DNA of 64,000 nt from Diabrotica undecimpunctata. Lineage: Eukaryota > Arthropoda > Insecta > Coleoptera > Chrysomelidae. The stretch's first letter is position 1, and every line of letters starts with the position of its first letter. The notes beneath the pieces are model-generated. The model saw only the letters and a program-made list of their open reading frames with translations, was not told where the DNA came from and did not search any database. Positions 54,361-64,000 of this stretch are shown piece after piece. The DNA lies in assembly GCF_040954645.1 (NCBI RefSeq), contig NC_092810.1:8664185-8728184 (forward strand). The letters run 5' to 3'. A program made the translations under genes and the position numbers.

Positions 54361-56384
54361 CAGGGTGGCGCACCGAAAACGAAACAGATGCATTTACTGG
54401 CAGATGATTCCTTTTTAAAAAAAACGCTTGGACCCGTCGATTTTGTTATCGAGGGGGACACAAAATTGGCATAAAATCACATTAACATTTGCAGCCCCCT
54501 AAGCGGGGGTGGCACCATCCCTAAAATCTTAAATAGAAAGGAAGGTCGAATGATCCATCATTTAAAAGGTCTTTCAACTCCCTTTACAATGATGTAAAAT
54601 TCATGTACTTCAATTCAGTAGTTTTGGAGATTTATTGATTTAAAGTTTAAATACATCATCGTAAGAGGAGATCAATACATAGCAGCAAAGTTGTTAAAAA
54701 ATAAAGAATGAACTGACCTGTCAGCCGAGTAAATGTTGAAAATGACCACCATTACTTTCCATGCAATAATAAAGATTTTGCTGAAAACGTTGCCGGACAT
54801 TTTGCAATATTTGAGGAGTAATTTGATGGCACTCATTCACAATTCTTTGCCGTAAATCTTCTAAGGATGTTGGCTGAGTAGCATAGATTTTGCTTTTTAA
54901 GTAACCCCACAAAAAGAAATCCAAAGGTGATAAATCTGGCGATCTTGGGGGCCATTCAACGGCACCTCTTCTACCAATCCATTGATCTGGAAAGGTATGA
55001 TCTAAATATTGCCGAACTCTTAATGCGTAATGTGGTGGGGCACCATCCTGTTGGAACATCAACATATTCTCAACGTATCGACCATCATTCTGATTTTCAA
55101 TTATATCTATTAGCGCAGGATCTATGGCATTTTGCAGTAATTCCAAATACATTTCACCAGTCAAATTTCCAGGTAAGAAAAAAGGACCAACCAAATGATT
55201 GCCAAAAATGCCAGCCCAAACATTTAATTTTTGTGGCTGCTGTGTGTGTACCTCATGGTAAATTCTGGGATTAGAGTCCGACCAATATCGACAATTATGA
55301 CGATTTACTTCGCCATTTAAAAAAAAGGAACATTCGTCGGAAAAGCAAATGTTAAATAAAAATTGTTCATCGTTTGTAATTCGTTCACTCATAACTTCAC
55401 AAAATTCTAATCGCTTATCAAAATCGTCTTCAATAAGTTCTTGTATAAGGTGAATTTTATACGGATGAAAATTATGGGCCTTTAGAATCTGTTGGATAAT
55501 ACGTCGACTAACACCACACGAAGTTTGCAATTTGCGGGTACTTAATGTAAGATCTACAATAACTTGCCCTAAAACCTCCACTTCTGTTGCTTCGTTCCTT
55601 ATAGGATTTTCAATATTACGTTTTTTATTGGCAACTGATCCAGTTTCCCGAAATTTAGCTACAAGTTCTAGAACATATTTTCGGTGCACATTATTGTTCT
55701 CATGTCGCTCATTAAAAATTTGTGCTGTTCTATTAGCGCACTGATTATTTCCGAAAAATATTTCAATAATTTCAACCCTTTCTGCCGTGGAATATACCAT
55801 GGTTAATTTATGTATAAAGCAATAAATGATATTTTAACAACAAAGATTGGTCAAATCAATCGCAAACTATAATTATAATGTACTATTTCCTTTAAAATAA
55901 GTACGTGGCATTCTCTACTTATCTTTCTTCAAGAAACAACTTTTTTTGTCACAAAGGACACTTCAATTGCTATTTTTATTATTAATAAACCATGGGCGTA
56001 GTAAATAAAAGCATTTACTTATCAGGAAAATGCTTTTACTCAAATTTCTTCTGACAGAAGTACAAACTAATTTGATGTACCTATTAAAGTCTACTTTAAA
56101 CTTTAAATCAATAAATCTCTAAAACTACTGAATTGAATACATGAATTTTACATTATTATAAAGGGAGTTGAAAGACCTTTCAAATAATGGATCATTCGAA
56201 CCCCCTTTTCATTTAAGATTTTAGGGATGATGCCACCCCCGCTTAAGGGGCTGCAAATGTTAAAGTGATTTTATGCCAATTTTGTGTCCCCCTCGAAAAC
56301 AAAATCGACGGGTCCGAGCGTTTTTTCAAAAAAGGAATCATGTGCCAGTAAATGCCTCTGTTTCGTTTTCGGTGCGCCACACTG
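54361..56384 (-). mobile_element. DD41D Tc1/mariner-superfamily transposon with long TIRs
   Basis: A 2024-bp element flanked by TA (54359-54360 and 56385-56386). Termini are cagggtggcgcacc on the left and ggtgcgccacactg on the right. The inverted repeats extend for about 295 bp (54361-54655 and 56091-56384) with scattered mismatches and small indels, which is long for this superfamily. A single intact transposase ORF lies between them. It is the best-preserved mobile element in the window next to the DUF7869-type one. Confidence 0.92.
54721..55800 (-). CDS. Mariner-like transposase (DD41D), intact
   Basis: 359 residues from ATG at 55800 (MVYSTAERVEIIEIFFGNNQ). The N-terminal helix-turn-helix DNA-binding region covers about residues 1-110 (NVHRKYVLELVAKFRETGSV, LQTSCGVSRRIIQQILKAHN). 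The catalytic core has CFSDECSFFLNGEVNRHNCR (first Asp), LMFQQDGAPPHYALRVRQYL (second Asp) and WPPRSPDLSPLDFFLWGYLK (third Asp). I count 41 residues between the second and third Asp, which places it with DD41D relatives of mariner (rosa/Visitor-like groups). No stop or frameshift is present, so it may be functional. The stop codon leaves only about 66 bp to the inner edge of the left TIR. Confidence 0.92.
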   Translation of the reverse strand: MVYSTAERVEIIEIFFGNNQCANRTAQIFNERHENNNVHRKYVLELVAKFRETGSVANKKRNIENPIRNEATEVEVLGQVIVDLTLSTRKLQTSCGVSRRIIQQILKAHNFHPYKIHLIQELIEDDFDKRLEFCEVMSERITNDEQFLFNICFSDECSFFLNGEVNRHNCRYWSDSNPRIYHEVHTQQPQKLNVWAGIFGNHLVGPFFLPGNLTGEMYLELLQNAIDPALIDIIENQNDGRYVENMLMFQQDGAPPHYALRVRQYLDHTFPDQWIGRRGAVEWPPRSPDLSPLDFFLWGYLKSKIYATQPTSLEDLRQRIVNECHQITPQILQNVRQRFQQNLYYCMESNGGHFQHLLG

Positions 56385-56399
56385 TATATAAAGTAATTT

Positions 56400-59060
56400 A
56401 ATGGAAAAAGGAAATTAAACACAAAAAACAGGCAACAACCTAAGGATGTAATAAAAATTGGTACTTGGAATGTGAGAGATATTTATGAGCAGGGAGCTTT
56501 AAGAAACTTAGAACAAATTATGGAGAAATATTCAATAGATATCCTTGCCATGCAGGAAACGAAACAACTGGGAAATGAGATAAAAAAAAATAGGAAAGAC
56601 CACACTGTTCAAGAGTGGGGGGACCAAGAGATATTTTGAAGTGGGATTCATTCATTCAAGAGGAAAGTGTAGGAAGATAAGTATCATTAATGTACATGCG
56701 CCCACTGAAGATAAAGACAGAAACCAAAACAGAGTTCTACAAAAAACTAAGCACCGTAATAGGAAATATACAGAAATACGATATAATCATTGGTAACATA
56801 AATGCGAAAGTCGGCAAAGAGGAAATATATAGAAGAGTAACAGGGGAACAAAGTTTACATAAGGAATCAAATAAATACGGGAAAAAGTTAATAGAATTTG
56901 CTACAGAGAACAAAATAAAGATAGCTAGCACAAGGTTTGATCACAAAGACATTCATAAGGTAACATGGACTTCTCCCGATGGAAAAATAAAAAATCAGAT
57001 AGACCATGTCCTAAGTAAAAGCAAACATGATAAGGCAATCATTGATTGCAAGAGTTACAGAGGGGTAGATATCAAAGTGACTATACACTCATAATAGCAA
57101 AATTAAAACAAGAACTACCAATTATACCAAAACCTGTTAGAGATAAATTAAATTACCAATTAGAGCGCCTTCAAGAGAAGCAGGTTGTAAATAAACAAGA
57201 GAAAGAAAAAGATAAAAAACTAGAGAATCCAGTAAAACAAGATATAGATAAAGAGTGGCAGACCATACAGACAGCCATGTCGGAAGCAGCGGAAAGGTGT
57301 ATAGGAAAAGAGCAAATAAAAAGACGGCAAAACTGGTTCGATAAAGAATGTAAGAATGTTTTGGCAAGAAGGAACAGGGCAAAACTACAACGAGATAAAG
57401 AAAATACCCAAAATGTGATCAAAAACTATGTGGCAAAAAGAAGGGAAGTGAAAAGAATTTGCACAAACAAGAAAAGAGAACAGCTAGAAAAGCAATTTAA
57501 AAACATAGAAGATGCCTACACAAACAAAGAGGTAAAGAATTTTTACCAAGAAGTTAAGAAATTCAGAGAAACTACAAACAATAATCCACAGTGTTGCAGA
57601 AACAAAGAAAGCTTACTTCTAGATAAAACAATAGAAAAATTAAACAGATGGGCGGAATATTTCGCAAAATTTATTAAATACAGACCAACACGAGGAACTT
57701 GGGGGAAATGATAATTGGCAAGAAGATGAAGAAGGGACGTGCAAGGAACCAACTTTGAATGATGTCAAAGAAATAATAAGAGACCTAAAAAATAACAAAA
57801 GTGCAGGAGAAAGTGGTATCCCATGAGATTTTTAAAGAAGGTGGTGAAAGATTAAAGGAAAGGATATTTCACTTGACACTAATAATTTGGCAAAAGGAAG
57901 AAATGCCAAAACAATGGAGAAGCGCTCTTATTTGTCCTATCTATAAAAAAGGATACAAAACGGAGTGCAAAATCTATAGAGGCATAGCACTATTAGAAGT
58001 AGTTAGTCTATAAATACAAGGAGGTTTTAGATCAGAAAAAACAACTGCTGATCAAACAAGTAGGTATGTTAAAATTAAAACAAAAATAATAGCCACGAAC
58101 AAAACTTAGGATTACATATGCTAATTATCGATTTTAAACAAGCATATACCTCCCTAAATCAGACGATGCTATATGAGGCCACGAGAACCTTAGAAATACC
58201 AGAAAAGCTTATAAGGATAGTGAGAATGACGCTTAGGAACACGATGAATAGGGTAACAATGGGAAGAAGCTTTTCAAGGTAGTTCACAGTGAATATAGGT
58301 TTAAAACAAGGGGATCCGCTATCAACGAATTTATTTAACCTACTATTAGAACAAATCGTAAGAAGATCAAATATAAGCACAAACAGGACTATTTTCAATA
58401 GCAGGGAACAAAACATTTAGAAAAAGTTTTCCAGAAATTTAAAGAACAAGCAAAAAGATACGGATTAATAATAAACCAAACAAAAACGCAATATATGGAA
58501 ATGAGAGGAAACATAACAAATAATAACAAATGTATCAAAATAAAAGGAGCAGAGACTGTCTATAATTTTGAAAAAGTTGTCAGAATTTGAATACTTAGGA
58601 GTAACCATAACGAACACGGGAAAAGAAGAAAAAGAGATAGACAAAAGATTAATGAATGGAAACAGAGCGATGGGGTCACTAAATTCATTACTGAAAGCAA
58701 AAAATGTGTCAAGAACAGCTAAACTGCGAGTCTACGAGACAGTAATCGGAGACACAGTGATGTATGCCAGTGAAACGTGGATTATGAACCAGCAGGAAGA
58801 AAAGAATGTAGATATCTGGGAAAGAAAGGTGCTCAGAAAAATCTTCGGAGGAATAAAGACGGCAGAGGATATTTGGAGAAGACGAACGAATAAAGAAATA
58901 ATGAGGATGTATGGAAAACCAGCAAAAAGGAGTGAGAAATGGGGAAAAAAAGAAGAGGACGTCCAAAGAAAAAATGGTTGGAAGCAGTAAAGCAAGACTT
59001 GTCAGAAATAGGCGTGAGACATTGGAGAAAGAAAGCAAGGGACCGAAAAAGCCAGGTACC
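56400..59060 (+). pseudogene. RTE-like LINE ORF, nearly full length but broken (copy C2)
   Basis: Starts with the endonuclease N-terminus IKIGTWNVRDIYEQGALRNL, then ILAMQETKQLG, IIIGNINAKVGKEE (the usual GDFNAKVG has become GNINAKVG) and KIKNQIDHVLSKSKHD. The linker has RRQNWFDKECKNVLARRNRA. RT has QWRSALICPIYKKGYKTECK and IYRGIALLEVV, LIIDFKQAYTSL and GLKQGDPLSTNLFNLLLEQI. The FADD box was not recognised. The tail gives FEYLGVTITNTGKEEKEIDK, MYASETWIMNQQEE, IWERKVLRKIFGG, KRGRPKKKWLEAVKQDLSEI. It needs at least six frame changes. No poly-tail or TSD was found. This is the only RTE-type copy here that keeps the endonuclease start. Confidence 0.8.
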
Positions 59061-60036
59061 TACTGTAGCATTTCTAAATTCTTTGGATATGTATTAAAAT
59101 TCACTCGTATTTGATAAAGTATCAAAGAATAGTCTTAGTGTATTTCATTTCCCATTCGTACGTATTAAAACACCCAATTCTTCCAATTCATCTTAGCGTC
59201 ACCAAGTAATATAAACCATTTTTAGAGTTGTTTATATTTCTTGGGTATTATTTTCTTTGATCGAAACCGCTTTTAGGATATTCTGCGTTTCAAATAGATA
59301 TTCCCGTTTATATGTTTTGTTTATGTTTCTTACTTGAGTCGCTGTAAAAGACTTCGGCTTCGGTCTGGATCCAAATTCATTCGTCGACTTTGTAAAGTTT
59401 TCTGTTTTTGCCCCTTTTCATGTAAATCTTCGTCTTACGTTATGGAAAGTGATTTGATTGGCGGTTGATGGTAGCAGTTTAATGTGTATGCAGTCTAATT
59501 CTACCTGTTCCTGTTTTTTAAGAGGCAGAGGCCAAAGTTTTGTGTTCAGTGCCGGCTTCGGCCTCAAATGGTCGGTCCAATTCGCAGTGTGAGATACGGC
59601 CCTTTTGTTCGTGTATTCGTGTCCAGAGAGTTCAACTCCAGTTTCCAACCTCAGGAACTTAAAGTTATAAAGTGAAATCCGGGTAATTTTTTGTGTATGA
59701 ATTTCAAAGTAAGGTAGACATTTTTTTTAAATAACAATAATTGCTTTCATACACGATAAAAATTGTACTATGTAAAGTTGTAAATTTTATGGTTTAACTT
59801 TAGCTGTCATTTTAATTGTTGTTTTAAATTTAATGTTAAGTTATGACAGCTCGTTTTATTATTTTTGATATTCATTTGTTTTGTTTTAAAAAAGGTTAAC
59901 CTCTATGTAATAATAGTTTTGAAATTTTTTTGTGGCATTTTCCAGTTGTAAACATATAGGACATATGTAAGTCTTTTTTATATTTTATTTTGGTATAAAC
60001 CCATGTAATTTGTGTCATTATTTTTATAACTGTTTG
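59061..60036. other. No recognised gene
   Basis: Spacer with T-rich tracts. Nothing recognised on either strand. Confidence 0.5.
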
Positions 60037-60047
60037 TGGTAAGACAC

Positions 60048-61501
60048 TTCTTCTTCTTCAAGTGCCATCTTCGTTCCGAAGGTTGGCGATTATCAGGGCT
60101 ATACGTATTTTCGAAACTGCTGACCGAAACAATTCGTTGCTGCTACAGCTATACCATTCCCGTAGATTCTTTAGCCAGGAGTTTCGTCTTCTTCCTATGG
60201 ACCTTTTTCCTGCTATTTTCCCTTGCATAATTATTCGAAGCAGTTTATATCTTTCGCCTCTTGTAATGTGTCCCAAGTATTGCAGTTTTCGTTTTGTGAT
60301 CGTAAATATGACTTCCTTTTTTTATTCATTCTTCTCAAGACCTCGACATTTGTGACTCTCTCGGTCCATGATATTCTCAGGATTCTGCGATACATCCACA
60401 GTTCAAATGCCTCTAATTTTTTGGTATCAATCTTTTTCAACGTCCATGACTCCATTCCGTAGAACAGCACAGAAAGTACGTAACATCTCATCAGGCGAAG
60501 TTTCATTTCAAGGCTCAAATCTCTTCCGCAGAACACTCTCTTCATTTTAGTGAATATGGATCTGGCTTTTTCTATTCTTATTTTGATTTCTGCTGAGCTA
60601 TCGTTGTCTTCATTTATAAAAGTGCCTAAATATTTGTATTTGCTAACTCGATCGATAATTTCATTGTGTAAATATAAATTTTGAACATTTTGTGTTGATT
60701 TCGATATTACCATAAATTTAGTTTTCTTTATGTTCAAAGATAGTCCATATTCTTCGCTGCAGTCTGCTATCTTATTCACCAATGTCTGTAGCTCTTCAAG
60801 TGTTTCTGCGATCAGAAAGGTGTCGTCGGCAAATCTCAGATTGTTTAATTTAACACCATTTATTTTAATACCTACGGATTGCTCAGAGAGTGTTCTATTC
60901 ATTACGTCTTCGGAATAGAGATTAAACAGGGTTGGTGACAGTATACACCCTTGTCTCACACCTCGCTTTATTTCAATTTCTTCAGTGGTATTATTCTCTA
61001 CTCTCACTACTGCTTTCTGATTGTAGTACATATTTGCTATTAGTCGGATGTCTCGTTTATCTAAATTCTTTTCTGTCAGGAGTCTGATTAGGTGATCATG
61101 CCGCACTTTATCAAAGGCCCTGTTGTAATCTATGAAACACATGAATACATCTTGATTTATATCAAGACATCTTTGAGACATAACGTTCAGTGCAAACAAC
61201 GCCTCTCTTGTTCCAAGTCCATTTCGGAATCCAAACTGGATATTATTGATGTCCATTTCCAGTTTTCTGTGTACTCTAGAGTGTATAATTTTCAGAAATA
61301 TTTTCAGTACATGGCTCATCAGACTGATTGTACGGTAATCACTGCATTGTTTGGGATTTATCTTTTTTGGTATAGTAACAAAGGTGGATAAAAGCCATTC
61401 TTGTGGTATTTTTCCTGATGTATAAATGCTATTGAAAAGTTTAACTAAAATGTGAATCGAGTCTTTTTCTATTAGTTTAAGGATTTCCGTTGGTATTCCG
61501 T
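60048..61501 (-). mobile_element. Family B-related LINE (copy B4), 11-bp TSD
   Basis: 1454 bp, 5'-truncated, bracketed by tggtaagacac (60037-60047 and 61502-61512). On the plus strand the left edge is (TTC)n, the complement of a (GAA)n tail. One long frame (about 61501-60300) covers the RT: GKIPQEWLLSTFVTIPKK, YRTISLMSHVLKIFLKIIHS, FMCFIDYNRAFDKVRHDH, RGVRQGCILSPTLFNLYSED, RFADDTFLIAETLEELQTLV and LNIKKTKFMVISKS. Then come LFYGMESWTLKK, FELWMYRRILRISWTERVTN and, after a single frameshift near 60315, YLGHITRGERYKLLRIIMQG and GRRRNSWLKNLREW. The catalytic FADD is intact. Confidence 0.9.
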
Positions 61502-61512
61502 TGGTAAGACAC

Positions 61513-62113
61513 AATAAATGTTAAATTTTTTTCTTAACATTTTGTTTATTTTTTTAACTAACCCTTTTTGAGTTTCATTTAAAAAACATATGTTTTTCAT
61601 TTTTAATAATTACTTCGATAGTTACAACTAGCTGTTGTAATAGTTATAATTAGGCACCTGAAAGTGGCGTTCTTTTTAAATTACTAGAGGTGCTTCCTGA
61701 TTCCTTTCTGTGTTTTGTTTTATTTGTCCCAAGAGATTCTTGACATTTGTTTCATATTTTTGTATTTGCCCCAATCCAAATCCCTTGTCATTTACTTATC
61801 CACGACCCCAACTCTCCTAACAAACCCTGAGTGCCGTCCGCATACGTTTCGATTATTTTGCTTGCCCTATCTCCGCCCCAATAATGTCTGTTCCCAATTT
61901 TCTACTCCTTATAATAATACCCCATGCGGTAAGCAAAATAATTCGTTACACTACAAGGTCTGTATCGCTGTTTATATTGTAATTATTCATAGATAATCAT
62001 AAATAATCATTTTTTCACGAATTTAACAATTTCCATTCTGTTCTGCATTATTGTAGCTCAAAGTATTATATTTAATTTGATTTTTAACTCTTATTCGTCT
62101 AGTAATTCAGATG
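61513..62113. other. No recognised gene
   Basis: AT-rich spacer between two LINE insertions. Nothing recognised. Confidence 0.5.
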
Positions 62114-62124
62114 TAATTATTATT

Positions 62125-62340
62125 CATCATCATCATCATCATCATTCAACCTCTTCTGTCCACTGCTGGACATAGGTCTCTCCCATTTTTCACCACTATT
62201 CACGGCTCTGTGCTTCTTGTTGCCATTTCTTGGATATTCGTCAATGTCGTCCATCCAGCGTGTTGGTGGTCGTCCTCTGCTGCGTTTGTCTTCTCTTGGA
62301 CGCCAGTCAATTAGTTTTCTGGTCCATCTTGTGTCTTTCA
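62125..62340 (-). mobile_element. RTE LINE 3' end with (ATG)n tail, 11-bp TSD
   Basis: 216-bp, strongly 5'-truncated insertion flanked by taattattatt (62114-62124 and 62341-62351). On the minus strand it codes the RTE C-terminus, RWTRKLIDWRPREDKRSRGR then PPTRWMDDIDEY, and MSSSGQKRLND. It ends in an (ATG)n tail seen as catcatcat on plus. The plus-strand phrase ctgtccactgctggacatag is a hallmark of insect RTE 3' ends. Confidence 0.88.
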
Positions 62341-62354
62341 TAATTATTATTATT

Positions 62355-62444
62355 AAATTTTAACGAAAATAGATTTATTTAAATGTTATTAATAAAGTAA
62401 TTATTATTAATAACATTTAAATAGATCTATTTTCGTTAAAATTT
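62355..62444. repeat. Hairpin, 39-bp arms
   Basis: Arms 62355-62393 and 62406-62444 are reverse complements with one mismatch, separated by 12 bp. The arms contain ttttcgttaaaattt on the right. Non-coding, possibly a small MITE. Its left edge lies almost on the target-site duplication of the neighbouring RTE insertion. Confidence 0.88.
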
Positions 62445-63219
62445 ATTGATATTAATAAACTTATGGTTTTGCTACTACCAATAAACTTCCAATAATATTA
62501 TAATAAATCTCTGAGTTGGTAAAACCGAATTACAGTTTTCACTGTAAATAAATCTTAGTTCCAATCGAAACTTAACGTTATGGTTGTGGTGTTTAAAATT
62601 ATTGCGAATCTTCGCACTTTGTTCGCGGAGCATTCTGTGGAATGGAATGGAATGGAATGGAGTATGAAAATTTATATCAAAGCCAAAACCAAACAACCAA
62701 CAAACTTTAGAACAACTCAAATCGTACCCTTGCCCATATCTTAAATACAAACTTTTAACAGACAATATTAATGACAAAAAAGTACACGTAACTAACTACT
62801 GAAATTTTTTTGCTGAAATATGGTTATTTGTATTTTTTTTAGAAACTAGTTATTACTCCATTTAGCGAGTATACAATGTGCAGTTTTGTTTTGTAATGAT
62901 TAGACATTTGGTTTTGTATATTGAATATGAAAAATACTTGTTCTTTTTCTAGTTTCATCGTCGTTATAGATATTTTAATAACAAGTTGGTTATATTTGCT
63001 ATAATATTGCTGATTCTATAATTTGTTGATCCTATTTTTAACTGTAAATTGTAAGATGGGAGTCCAGGCAATTCCAATGAATTAAAAATCTCTGTGGGAT
63101 AGTTGACTGATCAACATAATCAGTCATCGTGATTTATACCTGTGTCAAATAATATGAATAAAAGCAACTTTTGTGGAAAAAAAATCTGAATCGTTACATT
63201 AAGATCATTAATATCTGTA
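62445..63219. other. No gene; short (GGAAT)n tract
   Basis: AT-rich spacer. At about 62638-62661 the pentamer ggaat repeats four to five times in tandem. Nothing else recognised. Confidence 0.5.
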
Positions 63220-63630
63220 TTTTGTGCCACCAAAGTTGCTCGTGCTCTCCGCCAATCGCTGGTATTGAACTGTGTCATAAATACACAATTATATCGAGAA
63301 TTACAAAAATAAAACTGTACAAAACAATAATACGCCCAGTCCTAACATATGGGTCAGAGAAGGATGTTTCCAAAGAAAAGTACTAAGACGAATCTATGGA
63401 CGTGACTGATAATGGAGAGTGGAGAAGACGATACAACTTCGAACCAGGTACCAGATATCGTAAAACGCTCCTTGATAGACCATTGGTCAGAGAAGAAGAA
63501 GAAGATCCAGAAGAAGGTTCCTTGATAGCATCGATGAAGACATGAGAAATATAGGACTACGTGCTTGGCGGAAAAAGGCGATGGATAGAGACGACTGAAA
63601 ATTAATTGAGGAGGCTAGGATCCACGCGGA
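63220..63630 (+). pseudogene. RTE/CR1-like LINE 3' fragment
   Basis: C-terminal region of a LINE ORF2 in several frames: ISRITKIKLYKTIIRPVLTY followed by GSE, VFQRKVLRRIYG, WRRRYNFE, RFLDSIDEDMRNIGLRAWRK and KAMDRDD, then KLIEEARIHAE. The YKTIIRPVLTYG motif and the basic tail before an acidic EEAR end are common to RTE/CR1-type ORF2 proteins. A tail-like aatgataatgatgataatta follows at 63629. It is strongly 5'-truncated, internally deleted (the YKE...GHVxRM part is missing), and no TSD was found. Confidence 0.65.
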
Positions 63631-63651
63631 ATGATAATGATGATAATTAAC

Positions 63652-64000
63652 TATGTCATAGGCTTTCTACACCAAGAAATGTCTACAAACTGCTTCGAAC
63701 ACATAAATGCACTTATATCTTGTTTCAAAAACTCTCGTATATTAGTTACCAGTTGAACATGCTTACGTACCGCCACAAATTTAATGATGTCAGGCTTGCG
63801 TTTAGTTCGTACGTAGTAATTGATTCAGGATATATTGAAGTTCAAAGTTCTGTCGAGTGTCTGTAATGACCTCTTGTGGGCCATCGTACATTCTTCCCAA
63901 ATGATTAAGTTGCGTACCTGTAAAATCTTTGCCATCATTGTCCTATTTATTGGCGATGTTTCAAGCTAGTGTGTAACGATGTTCTGATCGTTTAATAGTT
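63652..64000 (-). pseudogene. Helitron Pif1-type helicase remnant (runs off window)
   Basis: Minus strand from the right edge: TMMAKILQVRNLIIWEECTM then AHKRSLQTLDRTL, which matches the Walker-B region of Helitron Rep/helicase proteins (usually IIWDE; here Asp is Glu). About 30 residues normally containing the GDFRQxLPVI motif are missing. Then come residues aligning with the LWRHV segment, HVQLVTNIREFLKQDISAFM and CSKQFVDI, matching the L-TNMR...FS-QLLDIGNG region. There is a stop near 63830. The rest of the element lies beyond position 64000. Confidence 0.7.

Noticed and set aside
59418..59648. 76-codon minus-strand frame containing TANWTDHLRPKPALNTK
   Set aside because: No domain, no repeat partner and no supporting neighbours. 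Probably chance.

Overview
The window is arthropod, most likely insect, DNA: AT-rich, full of (TA)n and homopolymer tracts, and built almost wholly from layered transposable elements. I found no convincing single-copy host gene, tRNA, rRNA or CRISPR array. The element mix (RTE-like, CR1/L2-like and Jockey-type LINEs, Ty3/gypsy, hAT, Tc1/mariner relatives, piggyBac, pogo, Helitron, Penelope) fits a large insect genome such as a beetle's, but the species cannot be fixed from sequence alone.

Layout. 0.2-1.7 kb: Jockey-like RNase H remnant carrying a foldback MITE and a SINE-like insert. 2.8-10.7 kb: CR1/L2-like LINE split by a DD82E (Sailor-type) transposon in ORF1 and by a hAT transposon in the reverse transcriptase. 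11.4-20.8 kb: RTE-like LINE (called family A here) whose (TA)n tail was split by a 6.7-kb Ty3/gypsy-type LTR retrotransposon with near-identical 1350-bp LTRs. 22.3-26.3 kb: RTE-like LINE containing one family A and one family B insertion. 27.3-31.4 kb: DUF7869-like gene split by a TIR element that itself holds a family A LINE. 33.3-41.0 kb: family A, R1/LOA-like, Penelope, family B and piggyBac remnants. 41.75-43.7 kb: five 397-bp satellite monomers. 44.0-47.4 kb: LINE ORF1/ORF2 split by a second hAT. 47.7-49.1 kb: family B LINE. 50.2-51.5 kb: LINE fragment fused to a pogo-like transposase remnant. 51.6-53.9 kb: apparently intact TIR element carrying a two-exon DUF7869-like gene. 54.4-56.4 kb: intact DD41D mariner relative with roughly 295-bp TIRs. 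56.4-64.0 kb: further RTE-like pieces, a family B LINE, a hairpin, and a Helitron helicase remnant at the right edge.

The genes do not form a pathway. Each belongs to a mobile element, and their relation is one of nesting. Many boundaries are supported by matching target-site duplications, so relative insertion order can be read: for example CR1-like LINE before Sailor and hAT, and family A LINE before the LTR element.

The best candidate for something little described is the 51580-53920 element: an uninterrupted DUF7869-like protein with three acidic motifs reminiscent of a DDE nuclease, enclosed by 36-bp imperfect TIRs and a possible 4-bp AAAT duplication, with a second, older copy in the same window. 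Family names come from motif recognition; no database search was possible.
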